A DNA stretch of 64,000 nt from Leuctra nigra (lineage: Eukaryota; Arthropoda; Insecta; Plecoptera; Leuctridae): NCBI GenBank assembly GCA_934045905.1, contig OW203769.1:24831705-24895704 (forward strand), written 5' to 3'. The notes under the pieces were generated by a model. The model saw only the letters and a program-made list of their open reading frames with translations, ran no database searches and had not been told where the DNA came from. Numbering within the stretch: the stretch's first letter is position 1; every line of letters begins with the position of its first letter. Of this stretch, positions 36,603 to 46,355 are shown piece after piece. Both the position numbers and the translations under genes were made by a program.

Positions 36603-37012
36603 TTATTTTCCGTAATACGAACCATAGCCAACTCCGCCATATCTTCCCAGTCCGCCTCCATAAGATCCATAACCACTGCTATATCCCCCTCCATATCCTC
36701 CATAACCACGATATCCAAGTCCACTATATCCCAGTCCACTTCCATATCCGTAGCCACTTCCAAGTCCACCATACCCCAGTCCACTTCCATAACTTCCTAA
36801 GCCACTGCCGTAATAGCTCCCAAGGCCGCTACCATAAGAGCCGTATCCAAGTCCACTTCCATATGACCCGTAATCAAGTCCGCTTCCATAAGAGCTGTAT
36901 CCAAGTCCGCTTCCATAAGAACTGTATCCGAGACCACCGTATCCGAGATTGTTTCCGTATCCACCCAAACCGTAGCCGCCGTATCCTCCGTATCCACCAT
37001 AATCTCCGTACA
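36603..37012 (-). CDS. Gene 1, last coding exon: Gly/Tyr-rich repeat domain of a secreted structural protein
   Basis: The exon opens after a minus-strand acceptor TATGTTTTAG at 37013-37022. It starts mid-codon (phase 1), so G from the previous exon plus TG makes Val. The remaining 135 residues begin YGDYGGYGGYGGYGLGG, followed by units such as LGYSSYGSG and LGYGSYGSG, and end GVGYGSYYGK. The composition is almost only Gly, Tyr, Ser and Leu, as in insect cuticular and other extracellular structural proteins. No chitin-binding RR domain is visible. The frame extends upstream of the acceptor by chance; I exclude that part because the splice joins properly to 38655-38769. Paralogue of gene 2 at 50686-55509. 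Exact tissue or structure is unknown. Confidence 0.8.
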
Positions 37013-37957
37013 CTAAAACATAAGATTTATTGATTAGCAACAAATTTAAAATATTGAGAAATTGTGGGGAATGGAATCACCAACATATTCATTGGTAAAA
37101 CTATGAGATGTGACACAACCCAATTTAAAAAATACGGATCAGAACGTCTTATCTGATAAAATATAACAACAAGTTGGAATACCATTAAATTCTGTCATCC
37201 AATCAGAGGCATACATTCTACAGTCCTCATTCTCAGGAGATATGCCTCTCCTTCAATGTCTCATTCCAATCATAAATTTTAATTTTTGCATAGCATAAAA
37301 CACTGTTTATCTACGTAGATCAACAGAGCTAAAAGTTTCAAATATATTGAATTAATTATAAAAAAAAATTGTATATTATTTCTGTTTTTTTCTGAAATTA
37401 CGTGAATTTTTTGTATTTTATTATGCATTTTTATACAGTCACGGACACAATATTTGCACATTTCTTTCTTCAGTTCAGATAGAGTGGTGATACGAGTATT
37501 TCCTAAGGACGAATTGAATGTACGTCTTCTCAGATCGCATTTTTTCAAACAAAATTACCAAAAAGTATTTGAACAGTAAAATTCAATTTCTATACAATAG
37601 GCTTCGAACAAAATTTACAATCCATGTTCAATTGGTGATAGTAAATTATAAGAGTAGTAAAATAATACCTTCTGATTGGGAACTATCGCGAGTACATAAT
37701 TTATTCATAATTTTTAAATATATCTACAGATATATTTTAAAACGTTGAAGTACACTTATATTTGACGAGACTTCTAGCTGCTGTGGAAACAGAGTTATAG
37801 ATTTATTTTAGTTTTGAAATAGCAATACAAATCGTGTTAAATGCATCTTGAGAGAGATGTATATGTTTAATATATGTTTATAGCAGTAAATTGATGTGTT
37901 TCCTGTCGCATTTTCTAACCAATTAAGTAACAATTAAAAATGTAAACATTAATATTT

Positions 37958-38166
37958 ATGACATGGCAGTGGTGACGGTTTGTTCCGTTGGAGGTGCTGG
38001 TGGCCCTGATAAGGGCCGTTCGCGACGTTTCGAAGGATGTACTTCCTTCATCTTCCTTCATCTTCTGGCGGTTCGAAGGAAGTACATCCTTCGAAACGTC
38101 GCGAACGGCCCTTATCAGGGCCACCAGCACCTCCAACGGAACAAACCGTCACCACTGCCATGTCAT
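37958..38166. repeat. Perfect 92-bp inverted repeat inside gene 1 intron
   Basis: Left arm 37958-38049 and right arm 38075-38166 are exact reverse complements with a 25-nt spacer (38050-38074). GC content is far above the surrounding AT-rich intron. Each arm contains GGCCCTTATCAGGGCC (or its complement), which fits the 16-nt replication-dependent histone stem-loop consensus as I recall it. No transposon termini or target duplication found. In pre-mRNA it would form a long perfect duplex. Confidence 0.9.
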
Positions 38167-38362
38167 TACAAGATGGTTCCGAAAACGTCCACGACATCAT
38201 TAATATTTATACCTATTTACAGGTATATTTATATTTATATTAATATTTATTTTTTATTAATATTCCGTGAACTCACATCATTAGTATTATTTATTCTTGT
38301 GCCATGAGTTAAGTCGATTTTATTCTTAGACTGTATAAATTACTATAACCTAGAAAATACAG

Positions 38363-38513
38363 GCACGTAGGAACTTTATTTTGATAGGGCGGGGGGGGGG
38401 GGGGGGGTCAAAATTATCGGGGATCGATGGGGGGATCTGTCAGGGGTGCGGGTCAGGCTCCAGACAGGGGGGGGGGGGTCCGTTCCCCCCTTCCCCCCCC
38501 CTATTCCTACGCG
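38363..38513. mobile_element. Degenerate relative of the hAT-like MITE at 42844
   Basis: Begins CAGGCACGTAGGAAC and ends TTCCTACGCGC, close to the termini CAGGCGCGTAGGAA/TTCCTACGCGCCTG of that element. The interior is runs of G and C. No target duplication seen. Confidence 0.55.
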
Positions 38514-38654
38514 CAAGGAAATATAAACTTCCGTGAAATGCATCTTGAGAGAGATGTATGTTTAAAATGCATGAATGCCAAATGAAGCGTGGGACTTATG
38601 TAATCACCCCCTACTCACTCATCACCCCCTACTCACTCATCACCCCAAACTCAC

Positions 38655-38769
38655 CCGCACTGCTCGAAGCTTGAGTTTCCAAGTCAAGGCGTTTTGGAGC
38701 GTCAATTATGCTTCTAGCAACGCCCGCTGGTAGCGCTGAGGTCGCCATTGCGACAGCAGCTAGAACTAA
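38655..38769 (-). CDS. Gene 1, penultimate exon: signal peptide and linker
   Basis: Bounded on the minus strand by acceptor GTGTGATTCAG and donor GTGAGT (plus 38649-38654). The 115-nt exon encodes LVLAAVAMATSALPAG, a hydrophobic signal-peptide core with a small-residue cleavage region. A linker containing IIDAPKRLDLETQASSSA follows. It enters in phase 0 and leaves in phase 1, exactly as the equivalent exon of gene 2 (53307-53418), and splices in frame to 36603-37012. The initiator Met must lie in a separate upstream exon of a few codons. I searched up to about 44 kb and found no convincing ATG-donor pair, so the gene start is unresolved. Found by reading splice sites; there is no long open frame here. 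Confidence 0.8.
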
Positions 38770-39835
38770 CTGAATCACACACTATGCTGGTTATACTATA
38801 TTTCTCAGAGCCATTCATTCTGTTAGAATATAATTTAAACACATTTTTACACAGTGACATTTTAAAATTAGTAAAAGTAAGGGTTTTATCATAAGTCTAC
38901 ATAATGTAATATAGTCGAATTGGAAGTCAGACCATGGGACAGGGGGGGGGGGGTGTATTGCTACAAAAAATACAATTGCGCACCAGGTCAATGGTGGGGG
39001 GGGGGGGGGGGGGGCATTATTATGCGGGTCCGGAGCCCAGGAAATTTTAATTTTGAGCGTTTCTACGCGATTTGACGCTATTTTAAGCCAATTATTTCGA
39101 CAAATGCTGTTTACAGTGAATATAAATTGACAAATTTCCCTGGAAATTACATTATTTTAAAGTACACAGTGCTGTTTTTAAATCTCTCATGGGGGGATGG
39201 TGAACTGGACAAATTATAACCATGGGCGGATGAATCCACTGGCATCCCCCCAATTCGCCCACCCAGGCATCTTATCGGCGCAAAACTCTAGTGAGTAACA
39301 TTACTTTTCGACGAAACATTTGAATTGAAATAGCATACTTTTGTTCTCATCAAATTGATTAAAATAAGATGTAGGTGTCGTCCAAAAATACGTTTTCGTC
39401 AAAAACTTTCAATTAACTTTAGGACATTCTTACTAATGATTAATATTTTCAGAGCAAATTATGACGTACTTTTCTTTAGTAATTCTCGGCGTAGATATAT
39501 TTTAGAGGTTATTTAATAAAAATACGGCGTTGCAAGTTTACTATTTTATCACATTCTTAAAAATATTACAGGTAATAACAGATAAACTGGTATAGAAGTT
39601 AACATTTTAGATAATTATTAAAAATTACGAAATACTATTGCTTCGAAATATTTTTAGGTACCTACCTATATTAAATGATGCATCATGCCACTAAAGGAAG
39701 GGCACGTCATAAAGGAACATACTATCTTGTGCGAATAACTAATTGCGTAACGCAAATATTTTTATTGACGACATGAGAAGGTCTTCAATATTGTAGTCCT
39801 GCTTATTAAAAGTAAAAAAGTAAAATAAATAAAGC
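38770..39835. other. Gene 1 upstream intron/5' region, no exon recognised
   Basis: AT-rich with G runs at 38942-38953 and 38996-39014. The missing first exon of gene 1 should lie here or further right. Confidence 0.4.
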
Positions 39836-39837
39836 AT

Positions 39838-39965
39838 TGACCCTCATTCCAGGGACCCAGGTGCAATTCCCGCCACTGACTTGACGGTCTGATGATTGTG
39901 TTTGATTTCCTAAGCCGTCAAGCAAATGCTGACCACGGCCTTCTTCACTCCTTCACTTCTCTCCA
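39838..39965 (+). mobile_element. Old, diverged SINE copy
   Basis: Shows a B-box-like GGTGCAATTCCCGCC and TTTCCTAAGCCGTCAAGCAAATGCTG-type sequence resembling the SINE at 35581-35850 (TTTCCTCAGTCGACAGGCAA). No target duplication recognised. Confidence 0.5.
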
Positions 39966-41383
39966 TGACCATTCTTGAATTAGTCCTCCTAATAGTTATT
40001 TCCAGACACGCAATAACAAGCAAATAAGTTATTATTACAACATAGGTAAAGTGTGGTCATCCGGGCATAGTTATAATTATTTTGGTTAGTTATATATATA
40101 TATTTTTTTTAATATTTGTAAACCGATATAAATAATAGGTCAACTGGACGACGAACGATTTTATTATAAGCTCATCCAATGGGAATAGTCGAAGTAATAC
40201 TGTGCTTCTATTTGCATAATAATTTAAATAACAACATAAAAAATTGAATTATTAGATCTCCCTCTGAGGCATCTCCGTTTCATTATATAATGATTTCGTA
40301 TTTACGAAAGTATAACCCAATATTTTACTAACTGTGCATTATTATGATTTTATGATTTTTTTGGTATGAATTCTAATACTATTACATTATTAGTATAACT
40401 TTGGGACTCCATTTATGTTAAAAATTTGCAAAATACAATAGTAAAAGTTGGTATTAAATTTTAATTTAAAATAGGTATTTATGAAGAAAATTTTACAAAT
40501 GTGAAAATGTGAGCAAATGTGTGAATTAAATGCTTTATTTAATTGTGACAGCAGTTGATCACAACGAACCACAATCTTTATAGCCAGCTCTCTATTCGAA
40601 CCGATACTCCATTGAGGACCCAATAGATAATTTTCATCTACTGAATGATTTTTTTTCTGGTCCCATTTTCATTTTAAATTGCAACAATGTCAATTTTTTA
40701 AGTAATATTTTGTCAACCGCCAGCTAATAGGTACTATACAAATGGTTTTATTCACATTTCAAAATGTTATCCTCTACAAAATTTTGTGAAACCAATAGTG
40801 CTGTCCTATTGAACTTCCTATTTACTTTGAACAAATTTATTTCATTAACAAATATAAAATAATGTTATCTCACCCCCACAATCCACTTGGCCATTGTACT
40901 TGTCGATTTCTTGTACTTCGCACAGTCTCAAAGAAACACACAGAGAACACTGAAGTTGAAACTCTATTGCTATTGTATTTATATGCTGGGAACAATGCTA
41001 AAGCATTGACCGAGATAATTGTCATTTTAAAAGACAAAACACGCATACACAATCAAGAAGGGATACATATTAAAAACTACCTTGAAATAACTTCATTGCA
41101 GCAAATTCAAGTGTCAATTCATTCCTTTCCTGAATAAAAAATAATTTTACTACAAAACTTTCTTTTATTAATACTACTTCTTACCTTATTAGCGGATTTC
41201 CGTTAATGAAGGTATTTCGTCAACCATATAATTATTTAATTGGTTGTCAAGGATGGATTAATGGCTTTGTAATGGACACTTGTTTACTCGTTAAGGTCAT
41301 TCATTCGTGTATTTGTCTCCTTTCATTATTGTCACCAAAATATTTTTTTGAAATTAAGAATTTGGTCATGTGATATTCTTGTT
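39966..41383. other. AT-rich spacer, nothing recognised
   Basis: A 91-codon frame at 40862-41137 (+) lacks recognisable features. No supported gene. Confidence 0.4.
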
Positions 41384-41421
41384 AAGCAGGCTATTCAATC
41401 TATATATATATATATATATAT

Positions 41422-41617
41422 ATTAATACCAACTGCAAATTGAAAAGATTTGCCTACTGTGGGGATACTGTGGGGAAATACAGTTTATATGGAAAAAAAC
41501 AACTGCAGATTGAATAGCCTGCTTAGCTTAGTGGTTAGAGCACTGGACCGGCAATTCAGGGACGTGGGTTCGATCCCCACAGTAGGCAAATCTTTTCAAT
41601 TTGCAGTTGGTATTAAT
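41422..41617. repeat. 44-bp perfect inverted repeat enclosing a tRNA-like sequence
   Basis: Arms 41422-41465 and 41574-41617 are exact reverse complements (ATTAATACCAACTGCAAATT...). A second pair, AAGCAGGCTATTCAATCT at 41384-41401 and its complement at 41507-41524, is interleaved with the first. An (AT)n tract separates the left pieces. Confidence 0.85.
41517..41587 (+). tRNA. tRNA-like sequence, would be tRNA-Ala(GGC); probably a SINE head or pseudogene
   Basis: A 71-nt cloverleaf fits. The acceptor is GCCTGCT/AGTAGGC with one G-U. The D arm is GCTTAGTGGTTAGAGC, the anticodon arm CTGGA-CCGGCAA-TTCAG, the variable loop 4 nt and the T arm GTGGG-TTCGATC-CCCAC. Both Pol III boxes are good. Anticodon GGC reads Ala, but position 33 is C instead of the nearly universal U. 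The 3' half also forms one arm of a 44-bp inverted repeat. These features favour a tRNA-derived retroposon over a working tRNA gene. Confidence 0.5.
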
Positions 41618-42835
41618 TATCATCACCCTCTCTGAGGTCATCAGAAAAAAACATGTTAGTCATATATATATAAATCTTTATTATCAGACTCTGCCGAAAA
41701 TTCAGTTGCCAAAAGACACAGAAAAACAATACAATTAAAAATTTAAAAGATTAATACGGATAGAGAAAATATTTACATTTAGGACAAAAACTACTGACTA
41801 TAAAGATGGTTTTTTTAAAATATCTACTGATCTTCTAATTACTTCTAAAACTATATTACTAATTAAAACTTTAGGCAATTATGTTTCACAATGAAATCTT
41901 TAAAAAATTACGGAATGGTTCCCCTCTAGCCGAGGGCGAATCAAATGGGCTTCCACGCTGCCATTTGCTCTTACTACGGAGCGCTAGCTACAATTGTCCT
42001 TTTTTCCTACCACGCATGTCTAAATTACAGATAGATGACAGCTCACTTTAAACTTTTTGTATTTGAAATATAATGCCAAACTGTTGTGTTCGGAGTGAAG
42101 GTAATTGTTTTAAAATGTAACATACTTCTTAAATGTATAGAAATATGTTCAATTACTTACTTTTTATACTAGAAGATCACTTTATGTTAAACAATTTCTT
42201 TTGTTTTCAATTCAGACAAATCTAGCAAATGTCAACAACATTTGATCTGTTGCCATAGCAACGGGGAACAATCGCACCTAGCTCCCTCTATTCTAGCTTG
42301 AAGTGTCGAGCCCCATTGTCAAATCGGCCAGTGAAAAGTTGTCAATAAATGTATTTATTAGGTTTCATTATGAACCAGAAAGCTGACTCTCACTAATAAA
42401 ATCATATTAAAATCCATATTTAACCATATTTTCAATTTCTGTTGGTACCAGCTGATATAATCAAGTTGTTGATTTTTACAAAGTAAAAGTAGAAGTTGTT
42501 TAATATTTTATAAATATTAAAATAGTTAAGTAAATAAATGTATTCAATGGAAAAATGTATAAAGTTATTTTGCTCTATAATGATGTTGACGATCCAGTTC
42601 ATTGACACTTTCAATTGAGTTGAGAAAGATCAGTTATAGGTCAAATGTTGTCTTGATCGAATATTATTCAATGTTTTTTGGATGTTTTGAGTCTGGGTTG
42701 ACCCAGGGGAGGGAAGAGGGAAGGGGGGGCATGTGACTCAACAATAAGACATCGGTTTCTATTGTCGTGTGTATACATCTGGCGCAATAAAAAGCGCAAT
42801 AAATTTTTTGGAGGTGTCATTAAATAATTGAATGT
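41618..42835. other. AT-rich spacer, nothing recognised
   Basis: No supported gene over about 1.2 kb. A slightly GC-richer patch at 41930-42020 shows no frame. Confidence 0.4.
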
Positions 42836-42843
42836 TATAGGTA

Positions 42844-43198
42844 CAGGCGCGTAGGAAGGGGGGGGGGGGGATGGATTCACCATAAAAAATTAAGTTTAGT
42901 GTCCAAAAATCACTTAAAAATTGTTTAAATTCTAAAAAAAAGGCCCTGCGGGGCCACAATATGGAGTTATTTGTTGTAATTTGAGCAGTATAGTATCACA
43001 GAATCGATTTTTAAATGTTGCTATTCGAAAAAATGCCCTGCAGGGCAACAATTGGAGGGTCTTTTGCTTCAGTTTGTGCATTTTAAAGCCCCAGAATCAC
43101 TTTTAATTGGCTTAAATTCCAAAAAACGCCCTGCGGGGTTCAAGCTCACGACCCCCCTTCCGGGTGTCGCAATGATGAAAGTAGTTCCTACGCGCCTG
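42844..43198. mobile_element. hAT-like MITE, 355 bp, 8-bp target duplication
   Basis: Terminal inverted repeats CAGGCGCGTAGGAA and TTCCTACGCGCCTG are perfect. TATAGGTA flanks both sides (42836-42843 and 43199-43206). An 8-bp duplication with CAGG-type ends fits the hAT superfamily. Inside, GCCCTGCGGGG-type self-complementary motifs occur three times about 90-100 bp apart, each after a run of A. No transposase. Confidence 0.9.
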
Positions 43199-43518
43199 TA
43201 TAGGTAAACGATAAGAGCTATATAATTTTGAATAAAATTTGGTTAGGAAGAGAAATGCAGCTTGTTACTTCATCATTAAGCTTAGCCATAGGTTGCATTT
43301 AAACACTACTTAAAGATGACAATATTGTAAAATGCCATAATTTACCTCCACTCAAGAGGCACCCGCATAAGAACTTTTTAATATATATTTTAAAGCTCAT
43401 GTTGTGCTAGATCTTTCAACACTACGTAAAAGAGCTCAAACCCCTGATTATGAAACTTATTTAATATGGTTCACTGCCACTGTAAATGTATTTATATTGT
43501 AAATATGTCTCCTCTGGA

Positions 43519-43691
43519 GGCCCGGGTTCGATTCCCGCGGCCGTCCTTCCTGACTGGGGTTTTTTCGAGGTATTCTCTCAGTCGACAGGCAAATGCTGGG
43601 AAGGTACCCTACTAATAGGCCATAATCATTCATCCGTCGCCATTAGCCTCGCTGCAGTACGGTGCGACGTTATCCCCAGACAAAGAAAAAA
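43519..43691 (+). mobile_element. 5'-truncated SINE copy
   Basis: Starts at the B-box region (GGCCCGGGTTCGATTCC) and matches the SINE at 35581-35850, with an internal deletion of the CGATCGCCT-to-CATCCTC segment. TCTCCTCTGGA flanks both ends (43508-43518 and 43692-43702), an 11-bp target duplication. Confidence 0.9.
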
Positions 43692-43702
43692 TCTCCTCTG
43701 GA

Positions 43703-44483
43703 ATAATGTAATTCAGAATGTCTGAGGTATAGCAATTGGAAAATGGCAAAGAAAATCGTCCTAGTGTCACATCGTGCATGTGTTTTGCTGTAGATGTTGC
43801 ACGCATAGGTGCTCGCTTATCAACGCAGTTTATGCAAATATTGATATTTATAAATTTGCTCATGAATTAATATGAAGCAGAACTCACAGCAACAAGTAAA
43901 AGCTGTTGTAGGAATTTTAAAGGAATGATCCTCTTTATACTCTTTCCATACATTTTCGTCTGAATCTAAGATTATTATAATTTATTTTGGAACATTTTTA
44001 AATGTGAACAAATTAATTTGTAATTACTTTTTAAATATGTGTTACTTTTAATACGTTGAAATGTTCGTTTATCATTAGGCGAAATACATTTATTATGTGC
44101 GTGTGAAGGAAATATCATGCTATAATATGTTATGTAAACACTTGCTTCGAGGTTTCAGGAGGTTGAAATAGTTTTACGTATGATCTTATTGTACAATGTT
44201 GGTCAGGAAGTATGAAAATGCTTTCAATGTCAGGTTGATCACCCACAATTATTACAGGAAGCTGACACATACCATTCAAATATTTTATATTAATGGACTT
44301 GCAGAGAAAATATTTTAAGGTGATTATAATTTGCTGATTTATTTCATAAATGTAAAATGTGTCCTTAAATATGAATAATCTTAGAAACCATGTTTAAGTA
44401 AAATACAACGAATATCATTATAATAATTCTACAAAATGTCGAACATACGCAATGTCTACACCTGAATTTTGTTGGTTGAACAT
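43703..44483. other. AT-rich spacer, nothing recognised
   Basis: No supported feature. Confidence 0.4.
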
Positions 44484-44628
44484 TCCCATTTGAAAATTCC
44501 AATTCCAATTCCCATTCCAATTCCAATTCCATTCCAAATTCCAAATTCCAAATTCCAAATTCCAAATTCCAAATTCCAATTCCAAATTCCAAATTCCAAT
44601 TCCAATTCCAATTCCAATTCCCATTTGG
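44484..44628. repeat. (AATTCC/AAATTCC)n microsatellite
   Basis: Mixed 6- and 7-base units ATTCCA and ATTCCAA over about 145 bp. Frames crossing it are low-complexity artefacts. Confidence 0.95.
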
Positions 44629-44958
44629 AGTTCACGAAGGCCGTGAACTTATTGTAAAGGGAGATAAGATCGTCCGATTTAAAAATTAATTTTACTGTGA
44701 AATAGGAATGTGTTTGGCTGAAAAGTGAAGGTATTGAGTGGAGACGTGCTGGAAGGTCATAAAAAGCAAAAGGGTTCGTAAATAATACGTAGAATATTGA
44801 TAAATATCGAGATTTAAGTTTGGTTTTGCTGTGGTTCGGGATTGGAAAAAGGAAGAGAGATTTGTCACGGTGACATGGGGTAAAATTTCACTGCGGGTCA
44901 AAAACTACATTTAACTTTTTAAACCAAGGTGTTTAAAGTGAAGAAAAAAAAATTGTTG

Positions 44959-46347
44959 ATGCATTTGAGATCCAAGATGAAGAGGAGTGTAAATGAAGGT
45001 GAGGTCAGCTTGGTTGAAAGACTCATGATGGAGGTACGGGAATTGAAGGAAGAAATATCCGATATGAAGATAAAACAGGAAATAGTACATGAAGAGTGGA
45101 AGAAAGAAGTTGCTGGTATTAAACAAATACATGAACAAGCAGATAATGACTCAATTGACATGTTTGCTGAAAGAATGGTTTGGGAAAGTGAATGCAAAGA
45201 AGAGTTGAAAAGAATAAAGAAAAGTGTATTGGATAGAAATGTATGGGAAGAGAAAATGGTGAAGAGAAGTATATGGTATGTAAACGAATTGATTAGGTTA
45301 GAAGAGGAGAGACGGACTGATAGATTAGATAATATTCAGGAAAGAGATCGAGAGTGCCAAGAACAAATGGGGGAGAGAGCAAAGTTTGTTGGCAAGTGGC
45401 AAGATATTACAAATAGGTTAGAACAGTTAATGAATACAGTCAATGATAATCATAAAAAACATTATGTGGAGATGGCAGAGATCTTGACAACAGGCGGAAG
45501 CAGTGAAACGAGTATTCAATTGAACGTGCATAAAGAAAACCAACCACAAAGCAATGTTCAAGAAGTAAGTTCGTCGTGTGAATCATTGCATAAGCAAGAT
45601 AAACATCAGCAAGAACAGCGACAGAAACAGAAGAAAGTGCAGAAAAGGAAAGCAGAACAAGAGAACAAAAATGAAGAAGAAAATAACATGATGATTGAGA
45701 ACGATACTCAGGAAAAAGATGATCAAGATTATGAAGAGAAGTCCGAGAAGAGTCATTTGAAGAGGAGTGATGATAATCAAAAGTCGTTTGAAGAGAATAG
45801 AGCATTGGAAGATACAATTTTATTGATGGGAGATGTGAGTGGCAGTGAAGCCTGGGTTTTCGCGTTGGGTGAGGGATGTCATGTGAGAAGGGAGCCTGGA
45901 ATAAAAATCAGGGAAATTACTGCAAGAATTGAAGATGGATGTTATGCAAAACAGAGTGGGCTGAAGAAAGTAATTTTTCAAGTGGGAAATAGGGAAGTTT
46001 GGAATCGGTTGGATAAAGACGAGATAATGAAAGATTTTGAGGATTTGATGCAAGTCTCTACAACCTTTTTTGGTCCAAAGATAAAAATAGGTATTGTGGG
46101 TTTACTAAGTAATTACTCAGTAACTTTGAATGAAGGGTTGAAGAAGATGGCGAAAGAGAAAGAGGTGGAATATATTGAATTGGAATACACACCAGGATTC
46201 TTGATGGATAGAAGGAAGTGGGCCCGAGAAGTTGGAAGAAAATTGAAAATGAGGGTTGAGGAGAAGGTTGTTATTAACAAGAAGAATGTTTGGACTCAGT
46301 CGAAGCGGGGTTTTCGGACAAGTTGGGTTTCAAGGATAATATTATAG
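44959..46347 (+). CDS. LINE ORF1 protein: coiled coil plus SGNH-hydrolase-like C-terminus
   Basis: 462 aa from the first ATG; an in-frame stop lies at 44920, and GTG at 44929 is not a plausible start. Residues 1-190 are Lys/Glu-rich and heptad-like (VSLVERLMMEVRELKEEISD), a likely coiled coil for trimerisation. Residues 200-285 are a Gln/Glu/Lys-rich linker. From about 288 a globular part has LLMGDVSGSEAW (D292), VIFQVGNREVW (G343, N344) and, near 417, MDRRKWAREV. This layout resembles the SGNH esterase domain of some CR1/L2 ORF1 proteins. The catalytic Ser of GDS is displaced and the terminal D..H pair lacks His, so enzymatic activity is doubtful. Expected role: RNA binding in the retrotransposition particle. 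It ends 8 nt before the first ORF2 ATG. Confidence 0.75.
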   Translation: MHLRSKMKRSVNEGEVSLVERLMMEVRELKEEISDMKIKQEIVHEEWKKEVAGIKQIHEQADNDSIDMFAERMVWESECKEELKRIKKSVLDRNVWEEKMVKRSIWYVNELIRLEEERRTDRLDNIQERDRECQEQMGERAKFVGKWQDITNRLEQLMNTVNDNHKKHYVEMAEILTTGGSSETSIQLNVHKENQPQSNVQEVSSSCESLHKQDKHQQEQRQKQKKVQKRKAEQENKNEEENNMMIENDTQEKDDQDYEEKSEKSHLKRSDDNQKSFEENRALEDTILLMGDVSGSEAWVFALGEGCHVRREPGIKIREITARIEDGCYAKQSGLKKVIFQVGNREVWNRLDKDEIMKDFEDLMQVSTTFFGPKIKIGIVGLLSNYSVTLNEGLKKMAKEKEVEYIELEYTPGFLMDRRKWAREVGRKLKMRVEEKVVINKKNVWTQSKRGFRTSWVSRIIL

Positions 46348-46355
46348 GAAGGAGA

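Noticed and set aside
36482..37000. Long frames overlapping gene 1 exon 3 rich in Met, Val and Asp
   Set aside because: Shifted readings of the Gly/Tyr codon repeat; only the GYG frame joins a signal-peptide exon in phase.
37963..38307. Overlapping frames encoding nearly the same peptide on both strands
   Set aside because: Consequence of the perfect 92-bp inverted repeat, not a gene pair.
43345..43370. First exon of gene 1 (ATGCGGGTGCC... with donor GTAAAT on the minus strand)
   Set aside because: Gives phase 2, which produces an immediate stop when joined to the phase-0 exon at 38655-38769.
44469..44657. Pro/Ile/Asn-rich frames
   Set aside because: Encoded by the ATTCCA(A) microsatellite.
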